Shown: in pieces, positions 31,485 to 42,300 of the stretch | How positions within the stretch are numbered: the stretch's first letter is position 1 | How the letters are laid out: each line of letters starts with the position of its first letter | DNA from: Bombardia bombarda | Taxonomy: Eukaryota; Ascomycota; Sordariomycetes; Sordariales; Lasiosphaeriaceae | Length of the DNA stretch: 64,000 nucleotides | Assembly: GCA_030512295.1 (NCBI GenBank) | Contig: JAULSR010000003.1 | Location: forward strand, 1,736,001-1,800,000 | Direction: 5' to 3' | Notes under the pieces: generated by a model | The model's input: the letters and a program-made list of their open reading frames with translations, nothing else | Database searches by the model: none | Told to the model about the DNA's origin: nothing | Translations under genes and position numbers: made by a program

Positions 31485-33984
31485 GGAAGGCGCCCTCGAG
31501 GCGCCGACACCGACTCCTGACAATCAGGCGGTGACGCGTGGCAGTATGGCGATGGCCTTGGTTTGACAGGGTGGGGATCCCATAATCGCGTCATCCATGT
31601 AAGACGATGTCCAGCATGTACATTTCGCTAACACGTTATGTCAATCTTTGAGTTTAATTGATCAAATAATACCAAAAACTTACAAGATTCTAGGATTTAG
31701 CGATCCTACAGTCTACCCCATGATAGCGTCGTCTAACATTGAATACCATCACGGGCCATGGCAAACCACATGTCATACAAGATGGCCAAATACCTACCTT
31801 GGCTGCGACCCAATTGATTGCTTGGTCGACTCAAACACGCGGAAAATCCAAGAACTTGAGAAAAGTTTATCTCACGTTCGCCGACGAGGTGTGTACTGCA
31901 TTCCTCTTTATTTACCCTGGCTGATCAAAACACTAAAAATTGTTTCTCTTATACCAGTGGTTTTCCTGATACTACAGGCCATTAGGAACATGAATACGGG
32001 GACCCGTTTTTGTTAGATGAGGATTTGATGAAGCTCGTATAGGTAGGTAGGGAACCCGGCCACGAATTCTCATATGTTTGTAGAATGCCATACGTCCCAA
32101 GTTGGCTGACATCTGCCGCTGCGGGCCATGAGCCCATGACGCCCAACCTCTCGTAGGGCTCATGGCTGTCACAACATAGTGCCCGACCACCCATTGAGAC
32201 GCTGACGGTCCAAGTCTTTCCCCAGGCTTAGGTTATCATGTAAGCTATCCTGACCAGTGTGGTCAGTCCTCGTCCTGGGATGGCCAGCTTCGGCTTGGCG
32301 TGGGCCTGTCAAAAGTCGGCAAGTCGCTTCATTGCCCAAAGCACCCAGTGTCGTCCTTTATGTCCTCTGTACCATCAGTGGTGCAGTTCAACTTCATCTT
32401 TAATACAAAGGACACCCATTGAAGTGTTCAGTCCTCTTAGTCTACTAGGAACCCTCTATGTTACCCTGGACAGTCTCATGTGGGTTAGCAGGTAGAATAC
32501 CAGGGGCTCATGGTAGAGTTTGCGCAACAGAGATTTAGCCCCCAACTTGCCAATAGATCTATGACGAGAACTACCCTCTGTAAGGACAGGGGCATCGAGC
32601 ACCTCGGGTGGCTCAAGCTCACTACCCCTGAACCCCACATGGGAGCATGCCAACTGCAGCCACATGCTCACAGGCCAATCCAGAGCATCTCATGCTCTAG
32701 CACATGCTCACTCATGTATATATACCACTTCCATAGGACATTTTCCTTTGTTACAATACAAGGCACTTCTACTATACTTCACGACCCTACCGTATTCACA
32801 TCTTAAAAAGTATGCACAAAGCCTCGGTTAGAGCGGGAGATTATTCATAAATTAGTAATTATACATCTTATAACTATCTGATCTTCTAGTTTAGATGCAG
32901 AGACATTGTGTGTTTACAAAAGCTTCGGATGCGAACTTAGTACTTTGGTATTCAACTCGAGCAAAATATCACTTTGTGTTTTCACAAACAATGTCTAGGA
33001 AAAGTAACATCACAGCATGGTATATTCAGACTGGAGCCAATGCAACAAACCCTAGACTAGAGGAACATATCCCTCTCATTAAACTAAAACATGCGCATCA
33101 CCCCATGCGACCAGTCAAGCATAATTAAAAAAACTAAAGACTCAATCAAACATCAACAGGATAACTCCAAGAGCAACAATCCTGCGGACTCAGTGGAATG
33201 AGTCATGTACCTGCATCAATAGACTCTTTCCTGAAGCGTAATGTCCGTATCTTATATGAACCAATTCTCTCAAATGCGGCTGGGGAAAAATGAAGACATC
33301 CCAATCCGAACAACGGCGGCTAGCATCATGATGTGATCGTATAACGCAAAGCTACGTAAGGTGCCTGGAGTCCTAAATCTGAACTACCTATAGAGCCCAG
33401 CAACTTAGGCATGCAACGTCGCCCGCTCCAGCTTCTAGGAGGGAAAAAATGTCCGAGGTAGAGTGTCGACCCCTAGAAGCCGTATAAGCGAGAGCTAGAT
33501 GGTACTGGGTTAGGTCTACTTCGCAAGAGCCACCAACGATGTACCTTAACTCCACCCAATCAAGAGCCGCTCGTGCCGTGAGAGTGTGGTGTGCCACAAT
33601 AGGATCTGTCCATTGGAACGTAGCTGCTGACACTGCACTGCAAACAGCAAGCTCGTTTTATGTCTCCATCGTATCCGCGACCGCAGCAAGCAAGCAGCGC
33701 AGCACCACGGGCATCACCGCCAACAGCCTCAAAATTGCTTAGCAACAACGATACGATATTTCTTTGTGCAGAGTCTGGTCAGGCGCGAGAAATAGGGACA
33801 CGAGCTAGACAGATGAAAATAGATTCACTTAGCATATTAGGAGAATAGCAATGGACCGGACTCTACTATACCAGTGGAGTATCGTGAGTGCTCAGAGAAA
33901 AGACATGTAAGGAATCATCTCGCCCGCCATAACTCGACTTCCTCTTCTTCACCACCATCACCACCACCATCATCACTCCAACAT
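31485..33984. other. Intergenic (2.5 kb), no gene seen
   Basis: I find no conserved protein or spliced gene. Parts (about 32800-33200) are moderately AT-rich. No repeat boundary could be defined. Confidence 0.5.
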
Positions 33985-34696
33985 CTCTTCCAACCCTCTC
34001 ACCCACCTCACCACCGCCTTCACCCTCGCCCTCGCCGCCCTGGCCGCCGCCTCCCCCGTCACCCTCGACGCCCGCCAAACCATCCCCAACCCCGCCGAAG
34101 TCCACCGCTCGCTCGCCTTCCGCCGGCACCCCGTGCACGGCCTAAACGTCGTCGCCGTCCGCTCCGACGGCATCACCAACGTGCCCTCGCTCGACGGCAC
34201 GGACGACACCTTGTTCTCGACCGAGCAGGGCACCACGCGCCGCAGTCCGCGCTCGGCCCCTACGGCCTCAAGATCGCCGCCCACAGCGCCCTACAGCCCG
34301 CCTTTGTGCACTCGGTCAACATCAACAGCGGGCTCGGCACCAACGGCGTCAGCCCGTCTGCAGGCCCGCTCAACCCGCACCCGTGCCCCAGGCTGTACGC
34401 CCCCCCAAGAGGGCAGCTACATTGTCTGCGATACGGGGTTCGAGGCGTACCTGCACCCGAGATATCTGGTGCAGTGGGTTGAGGACTCCGAGGCTGGTTG
34501 GTATGCGCCCGGCGCGCACACGCCCGCGGGCTGTGTGGCGGTGAAGCTGGTGCCTGAGTGCGCGCAGCTGGAGGGTGGTGGTGCGACTGAGCCTGGCAAG
34601 GGCACTGTGTTTGACTTTGTCTCGTCGACTTATCAGGCGATGTGCTATGATAATGTCTCGGCTATTCAGTGGGCGAACCGGGTTACCTGCTGGTAA
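33985..34696 (+). pseudogene. Secreted cysteine-containing protein, unknown family, frame broken twice
   Basis: A continuous protein can be followed through three segments. The first has signal-peptide character (LTTAFTLALAALAAASPVTL) and then HGLNVVAVRSDGITNVPSLD. The second, after about 34236, has SALGPYGLKIAAHSALQPAF and NINSGLGTNGV. The third, after the C7 run at 34400-34406, has EGSYIVCDTGFEAYLHPRYL and ends ANRVTCW. One base is missing near 34236 and one is surplus in the C7 run, so the outer segments share a frame. No in-frame ATG precedes the signal-like segment (an ATC stands near the expected place). It may be a pseudogene or a real gene with consensus errors. I do not recognise the family. 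Confidence 0.5.
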
Positions 34697-35018
34697 ACGG
34701 CTGCTTTTAAGCAGACAGACAGAGTCGGCATTGAGTCGCCTGCGCTGGGGTTGGATATGATGATGACTTGAATGGGAGAGAGGGGTCAGTGGTTGGATTT
34801 GGGGTTTATGATTGTGACGGGAGTGGATGGTGATTGGGACTGAGAGGGGTGATGAGATTGGGTAGTACCTAGAAAAGTAGCCATACACGTGTGAAAAGGG
34901 GGGGAGCGGATAGAGTGTAGTATAGACGTATAATGCATATTATCTGTTCTTAGCAATTTGAGCATCACATTCGCTTGACTGGCTTTGTTGTCATCAGTCT
35001 TTCATTATTGATTAATAC
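34697..35018. other. Intergenic between convergent genes
   Basis: 322 bp, nothing recognised. Confidence 0.5.
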
Positions 35019-36893
35019 TCATGTCCACCCTGGCCCGGTCTGGTTCGCATCCTGCCCGACCGCCGGAACATATCCCAGCCGAAAGGAGAAGAGGCAGACC
35101 AGCAAGTCATCCTGCAGTTTTTGGTTCCACGCCAACGTGAACCAAACAGTGCTGACCGAACCTTCGTTAACGTTATATTTGTATTTCAGATGACGCTTTG
35201 GAGCCCCTTCTTCGATCTTGAACGATTCTAGACGATCTACTCGTGAAAAGTCGAACGTGGCTGGGAGGAGAGTCTTCTCTCTCAACAGCCAAAATACAGG
35301 AGAACTATCGAGAGGACATCGGCCCAGGAAGGCTGTAAAAGGCATACCGAGCTCAGTCGAAACGACCATGGCTGCCACGCCCTGTGTAAGCTCAAGCTGG
35401 GAGGATGCCGGACAGCGCACAAGGCTTTTCTTCTCGTCCCAAGCGTCATAAGGCGACCAGACCTTGAACATGTCTTTGAACTCTAGGCGACCATCGATAA
35501 TAAACCCACCCCATCGTCTGGATACGTGATTCTCGGGGATCCGTACAGTATGCCGAATGTACAAGCTGAGCGGACTGGGGAGGGTAGAGCGGGTTCTGTC
35601 CATAAGTGTGTACACCACAGTGGGCCGTATGCGGACAAACTGCCTTGTGCTTCCGTTCGGAGACAGCGACTTCAACAAAATAGCCACACGATGCCCCGTG
35701 CGACTCGTGTTGCCAGCGCGATGCCACGATTGCACCATATTGGCGTCGAGAACCGCAAGGAACTCGCTGTCCTTGTCGGTCATGTCGACAGCGGGGATAA
35801 TACCTTTCAGTCGAGAAGCGTCGGAGATGGGTATCAGAGGGAAGATGGCATTGAACCCCAGGCTGGTGGTGCCCAGCGGCGGCACAAACCCGTCAGACTC
35901 GATAGGGGCTAGGCTGCCGTTGAGAATAATGGAGAACTCATCGGGCGTCCTGGCGAATAGGCCGCGATAAGGGGAGATGGCTTCCTTCAGATTGACGTCA
36001 CTGTTTGAAGAGTTGATGCTGCTCCAGGTCATGTCGGCTGCAGTACGCTTCTGGCGCCACGCAAACAAGGTATGGTCGTTTGAGTTCCGACAAATCTCCT
36101 CTTGCAGGCGAAGAAACGCCTTCTCCCCTTCGCCATACAGCATGGGCATGTTGACGTCAAAGATACCCAACAGACAATAAGCCATGTCCTCGATCCTCGT
36201 CGTCGCCCGCATAGACGCCCAGCGCATCCTATCCGCGACGCTTATAGACGAGCAGTCACCAGTCGCGAGCGTCTTGACGTCAATCCCCGTTATCTGCGAA
36301 ATTGTCGTAATGATGTCTTCTTTAGTTGGTCCCAAAGTCCAAGTGGACGAATAAAAAACCAAGTCAGCCGGCGCGATGAGTTCCTGCAGCGTCCAGCCCC
36401 TCGTGAACCAGCGGCTCTGGTAGAAAGGGTGGTCGATAGCCCCGCGTCGAGGCCACGGCAGGCTCTTGTAGTGCGACGGGACGTCGGACCCGCTGAGGAG
36501 CCATGCGGCCTCCAAGCCATCGTCCCAGCCGTCGGGCACATCAGCCAGATAGACGTAGCAGCGCGCGCCATTCTTGTACCAGCGGAACATGGAGTTGATG
36601 GCCTCGGAAAGCTCGGCGCTGCTGGTCTTGTCGATGCAGCACGTGTCAGCCCAGACGTGCGAGAAGCCATCTGCGGCGGCGACTCTGGCAAATTCTTTAA
36701 TCTTCCTGTACCCTGCTTTTGCTATAACGGTCTGAGCCTCTGGCGACGTGAGATGGACGTCTTTTGCAACGAGGAGCATGTCCTGCAGGGAGACTTCGCC
36801 TTCCTCCCATGTGTGCGACAGGATGGCATATTGACCATTGTAGTCCCCTGTGAACTCTTCTAGCTGCAGTGTGTCGGTTCGGAGGAGTCGCAT
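35019..36893 (-). CDS. HET-domain protein (vegetative incompatibility type, HET-E/HET-D-like N-terminus)
   Basis: Intronless, 624 residues. It starts MRLLRTDTLQLEEF, then YAILSHTWEEGEVSLQDM, KIKEFARVAAADGFSHVWAD, TCCIDKTSSAELSEAINSMF and the SRWFTRGWTLQELIAP block, which together form the HET domain in residues about 1-180. It continues with RIEDMAYCLLGIFDVNMPML YGEGEKAF, conserved in this subgroup. No NACHT or WD40 part follows, so it is the short form. HET proteins trigger programmed cell death after fusion of incompatible hyphae. The frame is intact, in contrast to the HET relic about 18 kb away. Confidence 0.93.
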   Translation of the reverse strand: MRLLRTDTLQLEEFTGDYNGQYAILSHTWEEGEVSLQDMLLVAKDVHLTSPEAQTVIAKAGYRKIKEFARVAAADGFSHVWADTCCIDKTSSAELSEAINSMFRWYKNGARCYVYLADVPDGWDDGLEAAWLLSGSDVPSHYKSLPWPRRGAIDHPFYQSRWFTRGWTLQELIAPADLVFYSSTWTLGPTKEDIITTISQITGIDVKTLATGDCSSISVADRMRWASMRATTRIEDMAYCLLGIFDVNMPMLYGEGEKAFLRLQEEICRNSNDHTLFAWRQKRTAADMTWSSINSSNSDVNLKEAISPYRGLFARTPDEFSIILNGSLAPIESDGFVPPLGTTSLGFNAIFPLIPISDASRLKGIIPAVDMTDKDSEFLAVLDANMVQSWHRAGNTSRTGHRVAILLKSLSPNGSTRQFVRIRPTVVYTLMDRTRSTLPSPLSLYIRHTVRIPENHVSRRWGGFIIDGRLEFKDMFKVWSPYDAWDEKKSLVRCPASSQLELTQGVAAMVVSTELGMPFTAFLGRCPLDSSPVFWLLREKTLLPATFDFSRVDRLESFKIEEGAPKRHLKYKYNVNEGSVSTVWFTLAWNQKLQDDLLVCLFSFRLGYVPAVGQDANQTGPGWT

Positions 36894-37486
36894 AATATAG
36901 TCATGTCTTGGAGATGGTGGCGTTTGAGAATGCAGGAATAGTTGACTGAGTTGAAGTTGGATTGAAAAAAGCTAAGGAATGGATTTAGCTCGCCATCGCT
37001 TAAATCGGCGCTAAGAAACCAAAGTTGGATGTGTAATCGCCTGACGATTGGCGTCCGATTAAAAGGCTCCAAGTTCGACCAGACATCGCCACCAAAACGA
37101 AGAAAGAGGGAAAGAGCTAAAATTATAAAACGTACATACCGCCAATGGCGGGTAAGTTCGTACATTGGGGGCATGGATGGCTGTTCACCCTGTATAAGTA
37201 TTCAGAAGTTTCTTACAATTGTGGTGGTGTAACAATAAGGTCACCATGAAACAAACCAAACCATGATGCAAGATATAAAATACGGTTTAGATAAACGCTT
37301 CACTTAATTATCCCAAAACGACCACCCCTTCCCAAGCACAGGTAGATATTCATCCACAACTACCAACACCCAGACTGTTGGCACTGCGGCGAGTACAAAC
37401 AACACCCACCTCGTCTTCCCACTCTCCCCCTCATCCAACCACCCTCTTACCTTACCCCCTACCTTCCAAGCCCCATCAACTCCCCC
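36894..37486. other. Intergenic; HET promoter and MFS 3' end
   Basis: 593 bp without a gene. Confidence 0.5.
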
Positions 37487-39247
37487 CTAATGCGTCTCCC
37501 CAGCAACCATACTCGCCCTATGAATCCTCGCCAACCACGTCTTGCTCGTCCCCACCCTGATCCTCTTCCCCCACAGCATAAACACCACCACCACCATGTT
37601 ATTCACCAACAGCACCGCCGTAAACGCCCCCGCAATCACCTTTGCATACCCATTGTTCAAAATCCAGTTCAACACCTCGATCCCCAGCCCAAAGCTGATT
37701 GCCTGCTTCCCCAAATTCATAATAATCAACATCTCGCTCAGATTCGCGCTATACGAATCCACCGCATACGCCAGCGTCACCGTAAAATAAAAATACCCGG
37801 CCCACTGCGTCAGCGCCACCCCAAACATGTACCCCAGCCAGTGCAGGTTCTTCTCGGCTGTGATCCCAAAGATGATCTGCCCCACGGGCGCGATCACCAT
37901 GGCGGGCAGCAGCACGCCGAGGCGCATCTCGGCCTCGCGGATGCCGCCGTTGCGCTTGGTCAGGTAGGCGGCGAGCCGGTCGCTGGCCGGGAGCAGGGGC
38001 AGGGCGAGGCCGAAGCCGATGATGGTGGCGATGGCGTGCAGGCCGGAGCTGGTCTCGGGCCAGTTGTAGGGCGGGGCCGTGATCTTGAGCGGGAAGGTGA
38101 AGGAGAAGGCGAAGCCGCTGAGGCCGATGTAGAGGCCGTAGGTCGTGATGACCCAGAAGGTGGAGGGGACGAGCAGGTAGGTGAAGGAGCGGGCGATGGT
38201 GAGGAAGAAGGGGGAGGAGTGGTCGATGGGGGACCAGGGTTTGAGCTGTTGGAGGAGGGTCTTGCGCGGGGGCTGGATGGCGGCTGCGTTGCTGGTGCTG
38301 CTGCCGGCGAGGGAGGGCGTGCTGTTGTGGTGGTGGGGGTGGTGCTCTTCTGAGATGTGCTCGCCCGTTGCGGCTGCGTCTGCCTTCTCGCTGCTGGTGC
38401 TGGCCAGGTTGGTCTCGGTGCCGGTCGGTGTCGTAGTGGCGGGGGGTAGCACGCGGTTGTATTGCGTCTCCTCGACGAAGAAGAAGGCGAGGATGAGGAG
38501 CGCAACGGCAAAGGCGAACTCGACGTAGAAGAAGAGGTTCCACGAGTAGCCGCCGGCCAGCATGAAGCCGGAGAACATAGGCCCGGTTGCGCCCAGGCAT
38601 AGTGCGACGGTGTACCAGCCAAGCTTCTTGCCGCGCTCGTGCAAGAAGAAGATATCGTTGACTAGTTGCACTGGGAGTGCTTCGCAGACGCCTGACCCAA
38701 AGGCATGCACAACGCGCGCACCCATCAGGCCGGAGAAGGTCGTCGACTGAGCGGAACCGATTAATCCTGCTGCATAGAAGATCAAGGACAAGAGCATGAC
38801 GGGCCGACGACCGAATTTGCGGTACGATGGCACGAGGACTAAGCTACCGAAGCCAAAGGCCAGGTTCGGGTAGTTGATTAGGCCGGCAGCCGTGTTGGGG
38901 TCGATGTTGAACTCTGCAGAGTACAGGCCGATGTATGTGGAGGGCCCGATCAAAGCTGAGTTGCCCAGGAAGGAGAACATAGCACAGCAGAAAAGGATCA
39001 TGTGTTTCTTGAACTTGGGCCATTGTAGGGGGTCGTTGGGGTCAGCCGAGGGCACGGGAAAGAGAGCCTGTCCGTAGTGCGTCTCTTCGCCCTCTTTGGC
39101 TCGAAGATCGACTGTGCCGGGTATGTCTTCGTGGGCGTGACTGGAGATGCTTTGCGTAAGTATGTTGATCTAACATTGAGCCGTGAATTGTGAACAATGG
39201 GAGTTTGGGTCTTTGCCATACCTGTGAACATCGTGTCGGACTGCCAT
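37487..39247 (-). CDS. Major facilitator superfamily transporter, DHA1/HOL1-like
   Basis: Exon 1 is only 26 bp (39247-39222, MAVRHDVH) and exon 2 is 39140-37487, giving 559 residues. An alternative acceptor 9 bp upstream (AAG at 39149) would add three residues. After a hydrophilic N-terminus with DPNDPLQWPKFKKH come about 12 hydrophobic segments. The loop 2-3 motif appears as YRKFGRRPVML, and a long His/Ser-rich cytoplasmic loop (HPHHHNSTPS..) separates the two halves. The pattern fits drug:H+ antiporter-like or HOL1-like plasma-membrane transporters. The substrate is unknown and no neighbouring pathway explains it. Confidence 0.88.
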
Positions 39248-42200
39248 GATGAAAGTATGGAGATACGTCTCCAACGGTAGTCTTTGGGTTTGACGAGCAT
39301 GTTCAGGCGTACCCTGGGACGAGGGGATGACATGCAGTTATAGTAAACCGAGGAAAGAGGAGAACCCCCATGCCGCACACGGGTGTGGTCTGCCGTGGGA
39401 TGCTACTAAACGATCAGATAATAAAGAGCAACGAATATCAGAACCATTGAAAGGTCTAAGCGATTGGGCCTAGCGTCCTCCAAGGGGACGGCACACGTTG
39501 AACACCAACCTGCAGAGTGCATGCGGTAGCTTCTAGCAAATGTTGATGCGGGGTCCAACCCGGGTCCAGTCTGAATAGATACCCATCCATTATACTGACC
39601 GGTCATACATCCTCATCAAAAGCTGCACAACGAGGAAGTGTCAGACGTGCCTCAGGCTAATGGCTGGTAGGCGAACCTTGCAAGTAACCCCTTGCTGTAC
39701 TTGCTCGGCAGTGTTGATACTATATTGCTGTTGCTGTTGGCTGTGAGATTTGGTACCCATCATCTATATTGCATGCATCCTCTGGATGAAGACTGTAACC
39801 GTAGTCAAGGTTGCATCTGGTGACCTAGACTGCGACACGGGGAGATGGATGTGTGCTAGACACGGACGCCAAGCGACAGGCACCTCTCTTCTCCACCGAA
39901 GGTTCCCCTCACCGGGAAGACTTGAAGCGGGAAATGTAAACAACCAATTGGCAGGTTTGGCTCCTGATCTGTTTGCAACACTGAGCGATAATCTCGTAAG
40001 CCGGTCGATGGGTAGACTGCTTGAAACGTGGGAGTGGGGTTGTGCAGAGTTGCCCAACAATGATGTTCAGACGGGATGAATGAGACGCGTCGAAGAAACG
40101 GGCCGGATCTCTGAGCGTAGTATTTTTGATAGCCGTGTTCCAAGACCAAGACACTGTTAATTAGGGCAAACGTGCCTTAGTGTAACTTTCATATAGGCAT
40201 GTGGTACTGGGGAGTACTTTCAACAGCCGAATCCGGGGATCTTTTGCCAAGATGTTGACTGTGGCGTCTATATGCCGTGCCGTTTTGGATCGCTGGATGG
40301 TGCATTTGCCGACCGCATTGACTCTGTAGTTGAGACGACGACAATACGTATCGTCAATACAGAAAGAAAGTTGATGGCTGGAAAGGACGATGCAAGTTCT
40401 GTTGAAGTCATTCCATCGGGCCAAACATTTAGGACTGGAGTGAGGAACTTGTGTTAACGCAACAGCTCTACCCAACAAGACAGAATCATGCAAGTAATTC
40501 TGTTGGCTCGACGAAGCTCATTAACCGCTTTGCAGAAACGGATCATTGGATTTTGGATCTGATGGCAGCTGGGTGATTTCAACCCCGATTTCCCGTCTGT
40601 CCTTCAGAAATGTCCGAACAGCTGCAGGTTGTTCGGCCATAGTAGCAACGACGGGCGTCTGCAGAGCGGGAAGCTGTGTGTATGTCGAGGGTGGATGCTG
40701 ATCTCTCCCGTTTCTAGTGTCAATGAAACGTGGAACTTTTGCAATAGCAATTGAATCAAGAACTGGATAGGAAACTTTGACCTATTCTTGATGCAGTTAG
40801 ATGCAACGCAACGCTTGATATGCAACCTTGACCTGCAAGACACGACGGTTCGGATCCTAACAGAAGCGCCGAGACGGCACTGGGATCTGGCTCGAGTCTG
40901 GCGCACTTGAGATGCTGCCAAGCCCTGACAGGCACCGTGGTTGGGCGCTGTAATCTGACATGAACGCTGATGTTCAATAAACTGCTGCGGGTTTCTGAAT
41001 GCCTCTAATCATTGGGCGGATCAGGTGCATTCAACACCACGCCGTTGGCCTTGAACAGGCTCCGTACGCTGTCGGCGATAATCCCGAACTTGTAAGTGGC
41101 CAGCAAGTTACATTATTGCAGGCGAGGTACATGTAAGTAAGAGAGAAGCATGGTTCTTTCGACTGCTTACCTACAACCACCTCGTGCAAGCGAGGTTCGG
41201 GATGTCGAGACAAAAGGGTAAGAGAAGAAATAGGTAGCCATTAATTGAAGCTATGCTATCGCTCAGCGAAATCCAGACGGTCGCTAAGCACGAACATGGG
41301 AGACAAGAGAGCCCCAATGTTAGCCTAGTCGTGATAAGTACCGAATTTGCGATATGCGCTTGGGAAATCGCACCTCAGCAGGTTGAGGTGCCTCGAGAGT
41401 GCCTCGAAGCCTGCAATAGATGTCGGGTGCACGCAGGTCTGGATCTTGCTGGCTCGGATCGGAGACTGCAGTGCACCGTTCGACAAATGGACGCGGTACT
41501 ACACGCCCAGGGAAGGTGCTTATGACCAAGCATGGCCAGACAATGGATGGGCGAGACCGACCCAGCCAATCGCCCCTTCTCTATCTACTTATCCGTATTT
41601 GGACGTGTATTCAAATCGACAAAACTGCCATTTCCAACTCACCAAGATTCGACATCACCCACCTGGAGACATTATTGCCGCGGCTGTGACGACCTCAGAT
41701 GGATGCGCGACATCACCGCCACAGAATCACCAAAGGAGAAGATCGAGGACAGGCACAAGCTCACAGTGGCGCGATGCCCGGGTACCCCGCATCATCTCCC
41801 CCTTCGCTCCTTCTCTCCTCAGTGGCTAGGCTCAAGCTGGGCAAGTGGTGATTGACCGTTCCGCGACAGGGGCTCGGCAGGCACGAATTCGACAGGGTTA
41901 GGGTCGTATCACCGTTCCAAAATGGATGGACGACAGCGTGACCGCCCATACCTACTACCTAACATAACCGAGGCAGGCAGGACTCAGGAGGCGCTGGAAA
42001 GGAACCCCTAACTTGTGATTGCCTGGATTCGTCAGCGCGTCATGGAAGACAACGGCCCAGGAGATTAATGCAACGGATGACAACAACGAAGCGCCACGAT
42101 CCGAGCATCACAAAGGAGTTCAACTACAATTAATCGCTTCCGTTGCGAACAAAGACAATTCCCAGGCCACGCGAGCACGCTTTGTGCATTCAGCAAGCTC

Positions 42201-42300
42201 CAAGCTCCAGCTCCAAGCTCCAAGCTCCAAGCTATCTACAGCTTCAAATACCTATCCGCAATTGATTGCCCCTCCAACAATCCCATCCCATCCCGTCAAC
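39248..42300. other. Intergenic (3 kb)
   Basis: No convincing gene. The right end has a CAAGCTC minisatellite at about 42194-42232 in the leader or promoter of the FAD dehydrogenase. Several 60-160 codon frames look random. Confidence 0.5.
42194..42232. repeat. CAAGCTC 7-bp tandem repeat
   Basis: Five to six near copies of CAAGCTC lie about 70 bp upstream of the chosen start codon of the FAD dehydrogenase. Confidence 0.8.

Noticed and set aside
37490..38353. 287-codon plus-strand frame, and minus frame 37749-38600
   Set aside because: Shadows of the MFS transporter gene in other frames.
41347..41829. 160-codon plus-strand frame
   Set aside because: No recognisable motif; composition is random-like.
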